DNA of 64,000 nt, taken from the NCBI RefSeq assembly GCF_019925205.1, contig NC_083560.1, positions 37,122,270-37,186,269 of the forward strand, in the 5' to 3' direction. Source of the stretch: Metopolophium dirhodum. Its lineage: Eukaryota > Arthropoda > Insecta > Hemiptera > Aphididae. Made by a program: the position numbers and the translations under genes. Shown here one piece after another: positions 1 through 11,142 of the stretch. Numbering within the stretch: the first letter of the stretch is position 1; each line of letters opens with the position of its first letter. Under the pieces are notes generated by a model, which ran no database searches, was not told the origin of the DNA, and saw nothing but the letters and a program-made list of their open reading frames with translations.

Positions 1-1578
1 TGCCTGTCTCTGCCACCTCAACAATGGGACCAGTATATCCCAATTAATACAGCTGATCAACTGCCTGAATTTAAGATTGAATCTACGAAGGTTATGGTCA
101 TACAAGAAGAGGAATCTGAGTGGTTTGAGCGTTTTTCTTCTTATGTACAAGCGATCCGAACCACTGCTCGTATACTTAGGTTCGTCGCGCGTTGTAGGAA
201 ACAACCGGTTGAACATGGGTATTTATCCCGCAAGGAGCTCGACCAAGCAGCGCTTCTGATTGCACGGTCTTCGCAACGTTTTCACTTCAGTACGTTGATT
301 CAGGAGTTGTCGCAGGGGGGTGCTGCCTCTATGCGATTATTAGCACGTCTGCGTCCGTTCCTCGATAATGAGAATATAGTACGCGTTGGCGGTCGGTTAT
401 CTAGGTCAGATTTGTCTGATGACCAGAAACATCCTATACTGCTGGCAAAGACATCACACTTCTCTATTCTATTAATTCGGCATTGGCATGACCTCACAGG
501 TCACAGTGGTCCACAAATCGTTTCATCGTTGGTTTGTCGTCAATATTGGATACTATCAGTCCGCACATTGATCCGTACGATCATTAGCCGTTGCATCACG
601 TGCGTACGCATCACGGCCAAAAACCCTCAGCCAGTGATGGCGGATCTACCATCTTCACGTGTGACGGAATGCCATCCGTTTGCGAGGGTTGGAGTAGATT
701 ATGCAGGTCCATTTTCAGTCAAAGAGAACCGACTTCGAAAGCCGCGTCAGTACAAAATGTATCTTGCCGTTTTTGTGTGTTTCACAGTACGCGCTGTCCA
801 TTTAGAATATGTATCCGACTTGAGCACCGGGGCTTTTATAGCTGCGTTACACAGGTTTGTGGCACGCCGAGGTCTGCCCACCGATGTTTACAGTGATTGC
901 GGCACAAATTTTGTTGGAGCAAACAATTTACTTCGTGCTCTTGTTAATGATCCATCGTGTCGTGACCAACTAACAGCTAGTGTCCATTGTACGTGGCATT
1001 TCAACCCTCCAGGTGCCCCTCATTTCGGTGGGCTCTGGGAGGCAGCAGTTCGCTCATCCAAAACATTGTTATTGCGCATTCTGGGGGAGCACACTTTCAC
1101 CATCGAAGAGTTTGGCACGGTATTGTCTAGGTGTGAAGCCATTTTGAATTCTCGGCCAATCACTCCTGCTTCGTCCGATCCTGCTGAACTTGACTGTCTA
1201 ACTCCGGGGCACTTCCTAATAGGCAGACCGTTACTTGCCGTTCCTGAAGCAGACATTCCAAACACAACTCGGACCTTGGAACAGCGGTGGAAGTTGGTCA
1301 GCCAATGTGTTCAAGCGTTTTGGCGTCGGTGGCGCAATGAATACCTCCAAACTCTCCAGATTCGCAGTCGGTGGACCAGTGACGCTCCAAATATATCGGT
1401 TGATGATATGGTCGTAATAAAAGACGCCAACACTCCGCCGTTGAAATGGCGTATGGGTCGCGTGATAGAGGTATTACCAGGCTCCGACAAGGTTGTCCGA
1501 GTCGTCCGGCTCCGAACTGCTACGGGTATCGTGACCCGTCCGGTAGTAAAAGTGGTTAAGCTTATTAGCCATCCCTAG
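1..1578 (+). CDS. BEL/Pao retrotransposon Pol, C-terminal part (integrase), 5'-truncated by window edge
   Basis: The reading frame is open from base 1, 31 codons before the first ATG at 94, so this is the tail of a longer Pol and not a gene starting at 94. Counting from that ATG, an H2C2 zinc-binding module (His132, His137, Cys167, Cys170) is followed by an integrase core with Asp202 (VDYAGPF), Asp268 (SDCGTNF) and Glu316 (LWEAAVR). The C-terminal ~150 residues, with TPGHFLIGRPL and the Trp-rich WRRWRNEYL stretch, are the conserved tail (DUF5641-like) of BEL/Pao integrases. The family inserts element cDNA into host DNA in the nucleus. The frame has no stop or frameshift over 525 codons, and a polypurine tract and LTR follow, so the copy is probably young. 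Protease and RT lie outside the window. Confidence 0.95.
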   Translation, partial: CLSLPPQQWDQYIPINTADQLPEFKIESTKVMVIQEEESEWFERFSSYVQAIRTTARILRFVARCRKQPVEHGYLSRKELDQAALLIARSSQRFHFSTLIQELSQGGAASMRLLARLRPFLDNENIVRVGGRLSRSDLSDDQKHPILLAKTSHFSILLIRHWHDLTGHSGPQIVSSLVCRQYWILSVRTLIRTIISRCITCVRITAKNPQPVMADLPSSRVTECHPFARVGVDYAGPFSVKENRLRKPRQYKMYLAVFVCFTVRAVHLEYVSDLSTGAFIAALHRFVARRGLPTDVYSDCGTNFVGANNLLRALVNDPSCRDQLTASVHCTWHFNPPGAPHFGGLWEAAVRSSKTLLLRILGEHTFTIEEFGTVLSRCEAILNSRPITPASSDPAELDCLTPGHFLIGRPLLAVPEADIPNTTRTLEQRWKLVSQCVQAFWRRWRNEYLQTLQIRSRWTSDAPNISVDDMVVIKDANTPPLKWRMGRVIEVLPGSDKVVRVVRLRTATGIVTRPVVKVVKLISHP

Positions 1579-1973
1579 AGATTTTAAATCTCCATTCTAT
1601 CTCTATGTCTGTTTATTTCTTATTTTTTATTTTATTGTTCCCTTCTCTGACTTATACACTCTTTTGCACCTGCACCTAGGCACCGCGGTCGTGAGTCACG
1701 GGGGGAGGGGGCATTTTGGTTAGCTGCCAGAAAAAATTGGGGGCACTTGTAATTTATGTATTTATACGCCCTGGCATTTGAATTATATCCTAATCTGTAT
1801 TTAAAATTGTTACTATTATAATGTGTCTTTACAAAAAAAAAGAATGTATTTTCAGGTTAATCGGTTAGTACAAATCCAACCCTCATCAGTTCAATCTTCA
1901 GGTTTCAACAGTTTGCAGCTTAAGATCCGGCAGTGTTCGGTAGTAAGACGTGCTCGTCTTACTAGGGGGAGGA
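1579..1973 (+). other. BEL/Pao 3' untranslated segment ending in the polypurine tract
   Basis: Non-coding stretch between the Pol stop and the LTR. It ends with the purine run AGGGGGAGGA (1964-1973) directly before TGTCGG, the expected plus-strand primer site for a BEL element. A second G-rich run (about 1699-1712, GGGGGGAGGGGG) lies further upstream and may be an older or alternative purine tract. Confidence 0.75.
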
Positions 1974-3066
1974 TGTCGGATATCTGTGGAAATACCCAAT
2001 ACCGTAATTTGGCCGCCATATCGTTATCGACAACAATAAATTGTCATCGGTAATTACGGTCGACTCCACATCGAGAAGATTCGATACCCCGCCCCGCCTG
2101 TTCCATCTGTATCGCCGTCTGCCGTCTCACCGCGAACCCGTCACCGCCGCGTCAGTGCGTTGTCGTCCGTTCGTCGCAACTTTTGCTGCGGCAACCCCGG
2201 CTCTTGTGTCACGTCCGGGTTTCGCGCGACAGACTACCTTCACGTGATCGGTGGTTCTGAGTGTGCCGAGTCACGTATCGGCCGTGGCGGTTTTGCGTGT
2301 TTTTCCCCTTTTGGTCTATCCGTCCGGGTACAGTTTTACGCCGATCACCTGTGGTACATTGTACTAATTGTACGCACCAAATGCACGCTAAAACGACTTG
2401 TTGTCTCGTGATCGCGTTTGTTTTGTAGCCGTCGATTTTGTGTCGCGTTGTGTGCCGGCAACGTGCGGGTCGTGTCGTCTTCCGCGGCTCCAACAGTGCA
2501 TTTCACGGTGCCTCCCGTGGACCACGGCATGATTTATTGGTTTAACCTGTTCTTCGTGGGCCATCGTGGGATTCCCAGTAGCCAGCGTTAGATCGTCGTG
2601 TGGACCAGTGGACCGTTGAGAAGGACCGAGTGGCAACACTGTCGATGGTAATCAGCGGATACCGAGGAGACCGGTGATTACAATATTATTCATTATCATT
2701 GTAAAACATCATTGTTTATTATTTTGATGATATGACATTATATATTATTTGTAACAATATTATAAATTGTCCCCGTAGAGTTAGTTAGTGGGCGCCCATT
2801 GCATATAAATATAAAATATTGTAATTTTCTTATGAATAGTAAGGCGGTGCTTCTGGCCCGTCACAAGAACGTATTACTTGTTGTTATTCATTGACATCTA
2901 GTCTCAAATTAATCACACAGTGTCCACTTCCCTCCGTGTCTTGCGTTGCGGTGCTTATTAAATAGGAGCGTGGGGCAATAACAAAAAAAACTGGCTAAAA
3001 TAAATATTAAGTGTAGCTGAGTCGGCCGACGACCTCTGGGTCGGCAGTAAGGACTTTTATACTACA
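1974..3066 (+). repeat. 3' LTR of the BEL/Pao element
   Basis: Starts TGTCGGATATCTG directly after the polypurine tract and ends ...TATACTACA, giving TGT...ACA termini and about 1093 bp. The right boundary is fixed independently. From 3067 the sequence (ATTTTGGTTTTAAAATGG) is the same as copy B from about 35013, where it continues uninterrupted from AACT. An AATAAA-like motif lies near 2998 and a TATA-like run near 2801. The central 2050-2640 part is GC-richer, and short open frames there (e.g. 2209-2493 minus) look like composition effects. The 5' LTR is outside the window. Confidence 0.8.
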
Positions 3067-4426
3067 ATTTTGGTTTTAAAATGGTGAAAATTTTTTTAAA
3101 AAAGTGAGGAATATTTAGGTGCTGCTGACGCTGGACATAAAGGAATCTATTAAAATTTACAATATAATTAATAATATTATTGTAATGTATATTTATTATT
3201 TGAAAATATTAAAATGTATGATAAAACAAAAAAAAACAATTAATAAACAAAATATACTAATATATTCGTAAACTGGTAAGGCACATAGGTATGTTACGGT
3301 AACATGAGAAATTCAATTATAATTTGATTTTACAGTTGTTATTATTCATAATATAATAGATAGTACATTACAATTTCATGTTACATATTATTATCAACAA
3401 TGAATTATTATTTTATATTAATTTATATTAATAGGTATTACAGTTTTTACTATACATAATTATAACAGATAGTGTACATTCAATTTGCATGTTACATATT
3501 ATTATCAATAATAAATTATTAATTTTATATTATCATCGATACCCCATTTTACAACATCTTACATGTTACATACATTTGTTAAATATTTATAGTTTTCAAA
3601 TGGTTATCTAACAGGTAAAACAATTTATTTTATTTAATAATAGTTTGTAAAAAAAAATCAGTTTTCTGACCACATACAATTATTTTTGTTATTTTTTCTG
3701 TGGAGACTTGAGTTGTTCGCACGTACCTGTCCGCCGGTCATTGTGTTTGCGTGGCGTCCTTTCGCGAACTCCTAACGTGACGGAGTCTGAAGCCTTTACG
3801 CGTTCATACCTCGTCGTCTAGGTCGACAAGTGCGTTTACCTACCTTGTTGGGTGACATCGCGGTTGTCGCCGCCGATTATCGTGTGCGTGTCCGCGATCG
3901 CTGGCTAAAGTCCGATCGACCGTCATTGATTGCAAAAAAGGTCGACAAATGGGTAAACTCTGTATTTCACTTTTTTTTGTACAATTTTGTACTGGAAAAA
4001 TACAATAATGTACTTACACCCCCCCCCCCCCATAAAAAAATAAAAAAAAATAAAAATAATCTACTATAAAAATTCAGTGGGAAGGTAAATAATATATCCT
4101 AGTATATTTTAAACAGATCGAGAATTATATGCTAGGATATTTTTACCCCCCTGCTGAATAATTTTACCTATGATGGGGGGGGGGAGATTAAAAATAATTC
4201 AGGATAATTTTACCCCCTTAAAATTTTACCGGAGGTATAAATATCTTAGGTTTTTTTACCCCCAGTAAATATATGCTAGGTTGTTTTTACAGAGGGGGGG
4301 GGGGGAATATCCGGGGGTAAAAATCGCATGTTACCCGGGCTTAAGGATCAATAGAAAAAAAAAGTAATTTTTATTGCCTATGGATTTAATTATTGCATTG
4401 ACAGACTGAAAAGAATATCTGAATAT

Positions 4427-4528
4427 GGCTGTAGCGCATAAGCGCAAAATATGACCCAAACGCAACCCAAAAGCGCAAAAACAAATAATCGAAAAAAAAA
4501 GGTCGATTTGCGCTTTCGGGCTTCACCG
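4427..4528. mobile_element. Small MITE with 8-bp target-site duplication
   Basis: A 102-bp segment present in copy A and absent from copy B. It is flanked by the direct repeat CTGAATAT (4419-4426 and 4529-4536). Copy B has a single CTGAATAT at the matching place (about 35989), i.e. an empty site. The ends are imperfect inverted repeats (TAGCGCATAAGCGCAAA against GAAGCCCGAAAGCGCAAA). An 8-bp duplication suggests hAT-type mobilisation. Confidence 0.75.
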
Positions 4529-7500
4529 CTGAATATCAGTTTATATCATTTTTATCATGTTGTACAGTACACGATGTAGTCATTTGTTATCGGGTATCGT
4601 TATTCGTTGTTCATCATAAATCATCGAATAAGAATGATCGTGATTTTATCGGACATCACGTACACTACATTACATACCTACCTAATATTCTTGTCTGTAT
4701 TTTGTTTAGTTTAATTTTTTTAATTAGTATAATTAAAAAATGGAGTTAATAACAAGCACGAGGGAAACAAATTGTAGACAATGGCCACGATAGAACATTG
4801 ATATTATTTTGGCTTATATTCTTCTTCTCAGAATGTTGAACGGTGGCGATGTTCAAATAAACCAAACTATTTATTTGGAATGGAAAAATAAATTATTAAG
4901 AGACATAGTATGTTGCAAACATATATTTTATTTTTATAAAACAATATGTAAAATATAAATATTAAACAATATGAATATATCTATAAAACAAATTAACTGT
5001 TTTCGTAATATTCAATTTATATTTTATAGGCTCATATAATTACAAACAATGTACAACTTATAAATATTTATATTTATATATTTATGTGCATGAACATAGG
5101 TTGTATTGAATAATTAATTATAGGGCAGAGGGCAGAGGACTTGTAGCTTTAAAAAAGCACTAAATATGCAAGAATTTATGCACTCATGGAATATTTTTTT
5201 AGCAATTTCATTTAAAAATATTTATAAAATAAATAGCATTTAAAATAAGTCAAAACAATTACATAATTTAAATATATCTTATACCATTGCCAAATAAACA
5301 AAATGCATTTTTCTTAATTTTCTATTTTTTATTTATTTATTTCTTTCTATTAATAAAATTAATCACAGGAAATTAATATTATTGGCTTATCATTGATCCT
5401 CAAGCGCTTCTAGAAAAAACTTGTGCATGCGGACAGTAAAAAACCATATTATGCGTCAAAAATTAAAAATAAATACATTTTTATCCATACATTTAGGCAG
5501 TATTCCTTTAAATAAAAATGTTGGTGTGGAAAAAATTAATTGAAGTTAAATATGTCTCAAAAAGGTTTTTTTTTATTTATTACAATTAAAATGTTTCAGC
5601 ATATTGTGCATGCAATTACAAGTTTCCGATTACAATTTAATTACGGTTAGTTATTGATTTTCGGTTATTATACAAATAGAATATAGTATAAGGCTTGTAG
5701 ATAATTTTAATGAGGTTTGTCGATAAGAGATTTATTGTTAGGAATAATGACTGTTATGGGAATTGTTGTAAAATAGTAAAAAAAAAAAAGAATAAAATTT
5801 CGTATAAAAGTGTACATAAAATATACCCTATAACAAAAAGGACTCAAAATATGCAAAATAAAATTTCAAAACTAGTTTTGCAAAAGCATGAAACGTATTT
5901 GTGTCATACTCTGCTATTATTGTGAATGTGTAAAATAAATATGCAAATACTACAAATTCTCTGCCCCAATTATAATAGTTTATTGTATAATTAGTTGCCT
6001 ATAGCAACTTTACAAATGTAAACTGAAGACAAATATAAATGTATAATTCTGTATTTGAACATAATACTATATAGTTAATGCTATTATTAATTTATTTATT
6101 AAGATAAACGCCAAATAAGCTCAAATATAGTGTTGAATATTGTAATGAATATTGAACGTGGTAATTTTATTCGACGTTTATTCTCATTATAATACAAGAA
6201 ATGAATGATATTGTTTTACAATATTTCTTTTAAAATAATGGTTTATACTCTAACGAGTGTACAATAAATATAGTGTATATTGGGATCACAAAAAAGGAGT
6301 GAAAATTTGAGAACTTTTAACTCCCGGTTGTTTTTCCGAAGGATATACTGGCTGTATAGTCCTGGATGTCAGCGTGTTCAATGAATGGCGGAACTGAATC
6401 GGTAGCGGACGGCGGAACGCTTCGTTGTCTTCCCGGTAGTTGGCTCTCAATAACAGTGAACTCTTTCGCAACGCACTATGTTAGTGGAGAAAATGAAATT
6501 TGCCGGGTCAGACTGTAGAGCATCCGTGTCATCCGGCTTGCTCAGTCTGGGGCGGAAAAGCTGTTGGTTGATTGGAGATTCGTGTCCGTGTATAACGATA
6601 GTAAATATCGTCCGGTTCACCAGTCATCCGCCCTTAGAACAGCGGCTGGCGGCTTGTATTTATGTGGTTCGCAGCCGTTGGATCACGATTGAATTGATAG
6701 TTGTTATTTCTTCGTGTTTGGTTTTCTAATTATTGATTTGAAATGTTTGATGATTGTAATCATATAGTTTGAAGGGTGCTGATTCAGAATAACTTAACTT
6801 CGAGGTTTTATTTCCACAAATTCGTTGAGAAAACTCGATTTCCTGACGGGCGGCGCGCACTCGGAAACACGGGCGGCGCACGGGTGCTATCTAGACTGCG
6901 TTCCGGCAGTCGAAAGTGGTCGGACGGTCGGATGTTGACGGGTCTCTGGCGGCAGCGTGTTATTTTTTGACTGGTTGGTGCAATGCACTACGAGAGTGCG
7001 TCACATAAATGGGCACTCCGTTTTGTCTCGTTACAATATTATTTATATGTGGCGTAGGTAAGTAAATTTATTATGACGTTACTTAAGTTAAAATTTAGAT
7101 TTTTAATATGTATATGCTTATGAATACTAAAAAAAAAATACCAAAATTACATTACATTTTTAAATAAAGAATAATTTGTTAGCTGATGAAAACCGTGAAA
7201 GTTTAATTTGTAATGGAAAAGTCCAAAACAGACTATTTTCCCTGTAATTTCAAGAATCTTTCAAAGAGGTTAATTTGACCATACTTAATTCGGTGAGTAT
7301 TGATATGAAATGAAAGACATGTTCCGCAGTTTTATTGAGGTATTCGGAAAGGGATACGTTCTAAAAATAGAATAGAAGTTATTTTGTAATTTATTGTCAT
7401 TGAAAGAAAGGGAATGCCTGCATTTTTCCTAGAAACACTTATATAAATGATTGAGATAATTTGTTAATTTTCGTGATTTTTCGGTATTTTGTCAAGATTT

Positions 7501-7554
7501 GAACTTTAAATGCTTATAAAAAGTTTTATTGACATTCATTGAAAAAAAAAGTAG

Positions 7555-7970
7555 GTAAGTGGATGTCACTCTGCAGAAAGTTACAAGTGAGTGGATGGTG
7601 TTAAATTTGAATTCAATGATAATATAATATCATTGTATAAGAAAAACGATTCTGAGCGAAAACGGTCAGTCAGCCTATGATATTACTAAGTCTAATTGAT
7701 AATATTATTGTGAATAAAGTAATTTATATATTATAATCTATTTACGTAGAACCTTGTTTTAAATTTTCAATTCTTAGCTATAAAAGTCTAAGCGTTTTTA
7801 CTGTACTAAAAAGTGATGACAGACACAAAAATAAAAATAAAATACACATTGTAAAATCAATAAATTCATCGTTCCACTCAGGATCTAAAAAAAATATTTT
7901 CTTGTGGGTATCGCTCTGCTGTAATGGTGTGTGGGTCACTTATATCACTTATATGGATTATTTAATATAC
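7555..7970 (-). repeat. Deletion derivative of the GATTCTGAGCG repeat family inside copy A
   Basis: Contains both hallmark ends of the family: ACGATTCTGAGCGAAAACGG near 7647-7666 and the CATCGTTCCACTCAGGATC end near 7868-7888. The GATGACAGACACAAAAAT block lies near 7816. Most of the ~1 kb interior seen in the longer copies is missing. The same derivative is in copy B (about 38600-39005), so it predates the A/B duplication. Confidence 0.65.
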
Positions 7971-8236
7971 AATTAAATATTAGGAACAAAGTAAGTTGAA
8001 TTAATTTTTGCCAAATTCTTGGGTTTTTAAATATAAATTTGTATAAAAAATAAATAATAATTTTAGTAGGAACCTCGAGAGTTTGAAATACCAATAAAAA
8101 ATATTATTAACTTACAACAAAATCGTTATTCTTCGTGTAAATGTGCAATTTCATTTAAACTTAAAATACATAAAAAAAATCCAGGAGTACGTTATTTTAG
8201 ATTTTTTTGTTACAGCTTGAATACCTATAACTTATT

Positions 8237-9344
8237 ATAGTAGATCGCGGATTTGCATGCATTTGCGTATTTATTCTGGTTGATCGTATAATAATATACT
8301 AAGCAAACAAAAAATTTGTGACATAACGTTTAAAAAATTAACTTTTTTTAGTGCATATTTTTGTATATTTCGATATTTATCTACTTTAAGGCCTTATTTT
8401 ACAATTTTAACTGCATATTCCATCTTTGAGTGCATATTTTGATTATTTTGTTTTTTGGACATTTTTGAAATATATACTATTGCAATATAAGAAAAATAAT
8501 ATTATATTTGTAGAGTTTCGTTTAATATCAATATAAATTAATAAGTACTTGTAGGTATAAATGGTTTTCCTAAATATTTTTTATACTAATTGATACCTGT
8601 TTTAATTTTTTTCTTATAAATTAAAACTACCCAAAAAATGATGAAAGTAAAGAAAAAATTAAAAAAAGTATTTATAGTAGGGTTCCATAAATTTAAATAT
8701 AATGTTAATTAATTAATTAAAACTTAATCTTAAAATTTTTTTCGCTGCTTTTTTTTATTTTTCATGCATATTTTAACTTTTTCTAGGGCTTATTATGTGA
8801 TTGGTTTTTAATGCATATAAATCTACGCTCTAATTATTAGATACCTTGTTTATGATGTTCAATAATTACCATCATACCATAAAACCTATAGTAGTTATGT
8901 ATATTAGAATTAAATAAATGTTTTTGTAATAAATTGGACAAAGCTGGACACTAACTAGTTAGTTTTAATTCATATTAATTTTATAACTTAACTAGTTGAA
9001 TTGAATGCTTAAAATAATCTAATCAGACACGTTAAAAATAACAAGTAACTAGTTATTTTTGTAGTTTATTATTTAATTTATTGAATGTTTAAATTTTTTA
9101 TTTTGTTGTATTCTAATGATTGATATTCCAAGAAATTAAGCTTATTGTATACCTATCTGATAAATTGATCAAATTATCAGTGTTCAGTTGATTAATTTAA
9201 GTTGTCATTCATCACCAATAATTCAAGTTAGTTACCTACCCACCTACTGAATAATTAATTTATATTATAATGTTTTACATTTAAAAAAATGGTTTTTTAA
9301 ATTTATATTTTAAACTAAAAAAAAATATAATGAATACATTTTAT
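8237..9344. other. AT-rich intergenic DNA, no gene seen
   Basis: No convincing coding frame. The part 8990-9320 recurs, diverged, at 55023-55330 (shared TAAAAATAACAAGTAACTAG and ATTGATATTCCAAGAAATTA), so it is itself an interspersed repeat. Confidence 0.6.
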
Positions 9345-9718
9345 ATAAGGCCGATTTGTGAAGGCCAGTGGTGACTGTACGCCATTACCAGAGCGCGCTG
9401 TCTCCCGGGTGCAGACGTCTCCGCGGCTATAGACAGTATATAGGTGGCTGGCTCTAACTAGCTATTACCAGGATCGATGTGCGGTGTATATATACAACCG
9501 AACTCGTATCGAACAGTGTGAGGCGCTCGTAGTAGGCGGCGTCAGACCAGCCGTACGGCAGACCTCTGGCTACTAGTCAGATTAGTGTTCTTCTTACCTT
9601 GCATGCATCGTATATATAAATCATTCATAATAACTTAATTGCTCCACTGTGCACTACGTGGTCGGTCACCGACCGCGCACCGGAGCAGTCTTAACGTCCG
9701 CCTAACCACAAATCCGCC
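9345..9718. mobile_element. GC-richer module with inverted ends (MITE or solo LTR)
   Basis: A sharply bounded GC-richer block in AT-rich DNA. The left end reads GGCCGATTTGTG (9349-9360). The right end reads CACAAATCCGCC (9707-9718), its reverse complement with one mismatch. Read inward from 9357 to 9710 it also has TGTG...CACA termini like an LTR, with TATA-like runs near 9490 and 9610. I could not see a matching target-site duplication, so the class is open. Confidence 0.5.
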
Positions 9719-9829
9719 TCACCAAATTTTTTTTTGATTTTCAAAGCATTTTTTTTTTTTTATTTCGTTTGTCATTCTTTATGATCTACAACCAGTCTTG
9801 TAAAAGATACTTTCAAAAAAAATTCAAGT

Positions 9830-10232
9830 CAGGGCTTGAAACCGATTGAAATAATTTCGGTTTCGGTTTCAATTTTGTATACAGGTTTTGAATTTTTTCC
9901 ATTTCGGTTTCAATTTTTCAATACCAATATTAAGAAATTTCGGTTCGGTTTCGATTTTGTACACCAGTTTTGAAATTTTACGATTTCGGTTCAACTTAGC
10001 AATACCGGTATTAAGAAATATTGGTTTTATATATACCGATTTCCAATTTTCTTTTGCGAATAATGAAATGGTGATCAATATTTTAATCATGATCTCAATT
10101 TCATTATGAGTTTAATTATGCGATTTAATGGAATTTACATATTTAAAAACACGTCAATTAAAAAAAAAATAATGGTTTCCAATTTTTACAGATTTCAGTT
10201 TTGAATTTAATACCAGTTTCCAATATTTTACT
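9830..10232. mobile_element. Degenerate hAT-like element rich in GGTTTC/GAAACC repeats
   Basis: Begins CAGGGCTTGAAACCGATTG, a hAT-style terminus, and consists of several diverged repeats of a CGGTTTCAATTTTGTA-type unit in both orientations. The right end appears to be lost where another repeat begins at 10233. The overlapping short frames on both strands (9869-10109) are products of this repetitive structure, not genes. Confidence 0.45.
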
Positions 10233-10433
10233 AAAATACTTCGTGCGCCGTTACACCACTACTCTCCGACCGACCTGTGTGGTATGTGTTATATGGTTTA
10301 GTACTCAACAGGAAGTGGACAGGTTCGCCGAGCAAAACCTGCGAGTACTAGTTATAGGGGTGGGGTGTGTAGCTGTGTAGGTGTGTACTTGTGTGCTTAA
10401 AAACTATGTGAATAAATGTATGTAACAGTAAGG
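10233..10433 (+). repeat. ~200-bp dispersed repeat (partner at 53404-53603)
   Basis: Starts AAAATACTTCGTGCG and ends AACAGTAAGG. It is nearly identical to 53404-53603 apart from small indels in the GT-rich part. The left flanks of the two copies differ, so it is a discrete mobile or retrotransposed unit. No coding content is supported. Confidence 0.7.
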
Positions 10434-10441
10434 ATTTGGGC

Positions 10442-10603
10442 CAGGGCCTTGCACCCGATTTAACCCGAACCCTTAACACCCCTAAACATCTTTAAAAAAT
10501 CAAACACCCGAAACCCGTATAACCCGAATGATTCTGTTTTCAAAACACCCGTGTTAACCAAAACCCGAATAAATATTTGGGTTAACCCGAAATCCCGAAT
10601 AAT
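10442..10603. mobile_element. hAT-like element fragment with ACCCGAA repeats
   Basis: Opens with CAGGGCCTTGCACCCG, a hAT-style end, and contains many ACCCG/CGGGT words in both orientations. It stops at the T8 duplication of the MULE element, which probably inserted near it. The other end is not seen. Confidence 0.4.
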
Positions 10604-10611
10604 TTTTTTTG

Positions 10612-10759
10612 GGCGTATATCGATTGCGCCGAAATTACCTTTTTACCTGTGAAAAATCTATTGATTCCGCCGGCTATTGACTCCGCCGAACTTTTTTATA
10701 TATTAATTCCGCCGGCTATCGACTCCGCCGAAGTTTTTTATTAATTGATTCCACCGGTT
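10612..10759 (+). repeat. Left inverted-repeat arm of the MULE, short minisatellite
   Basis: Two to three diverged units of the type ATTGATTCCGCCGGCTAT followed by TGACTCCGCCGAACTTTTTT. These are the reverse complement of the units in the right arm. Confidence 0.8.
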
Positions 10760-11142
10760 AATATTTGTAAATTATTTATTTTAATAAAAACAAAATATAA
10801 AAGACTTAAATTAATATACAATTAATTGTATGCATTACAATTGGAGCATTACATGAACATAAAACGTGAACTTTGAAACGTCTTAATCTCCTAACATATT
10901 CTATAATATACTTATATAGCTATCGCATATTATCGTGTCAGTTTTCATACACCTTAATCAATATAATCTATAAAATTGTATCGAAAAGAGACATATTTTA
11001 TTACACGTAGGTACATCGGTATTATTAGAAATAAAGAAAATATTGTACAATATGTTTTGTGTCCAAATAATCAACATTTAGTGACAGTTGTAGTCTTGTT
11101 CGCGTCTTGCATTGTGCATATACCAGATACCTCGTGTTAAAA

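Larger units (their letters stand above)
3067..8236. repeat. Interspersed ~5 kb repeat, copy A
   Basis: Nearly collinear with 35013-39281 (copy B) over the whole span, ending in the shared block ...TTTTTTGTTACAGC(T/C)TGAATACCTA. The copies differ by indels. A carries about 330 bp extra (near 3245-3570), a 102-bp MITE (4427-4528) and about 390 bp extra (near 5350-5740). B carries about 40 bp near 35428 and a short block near 36455 that A lacks. G/C-run microsatellites lie at 4018-4030 and 4290-4303. A GC-richer core (3710-3960) contains a short frame identical in both copies, but it has no recognisable domain. I see no transposase or RT. It could be a large non-autonomous element or a duplicated genomic segment. 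Confidence 0.8.

Noticed and set aside
3830..4069. Frame identical in copies A and B (GDIAVVAADYRVRVRDRW...)
   Set aside because: Peptide identity simply follows nucleotide identity of the duplicated repeat; it starts at GTG, runs into a homopolymer tract and has no recognisable domain.
6479..7035. Possible LTR (TGTTAGTGG...TTACA) inside copy A, also in copy B
   Set aside because: No polypurine tract, convincing primer site or second copy as a pair; the ends are not where A and B similarity starts or stops.
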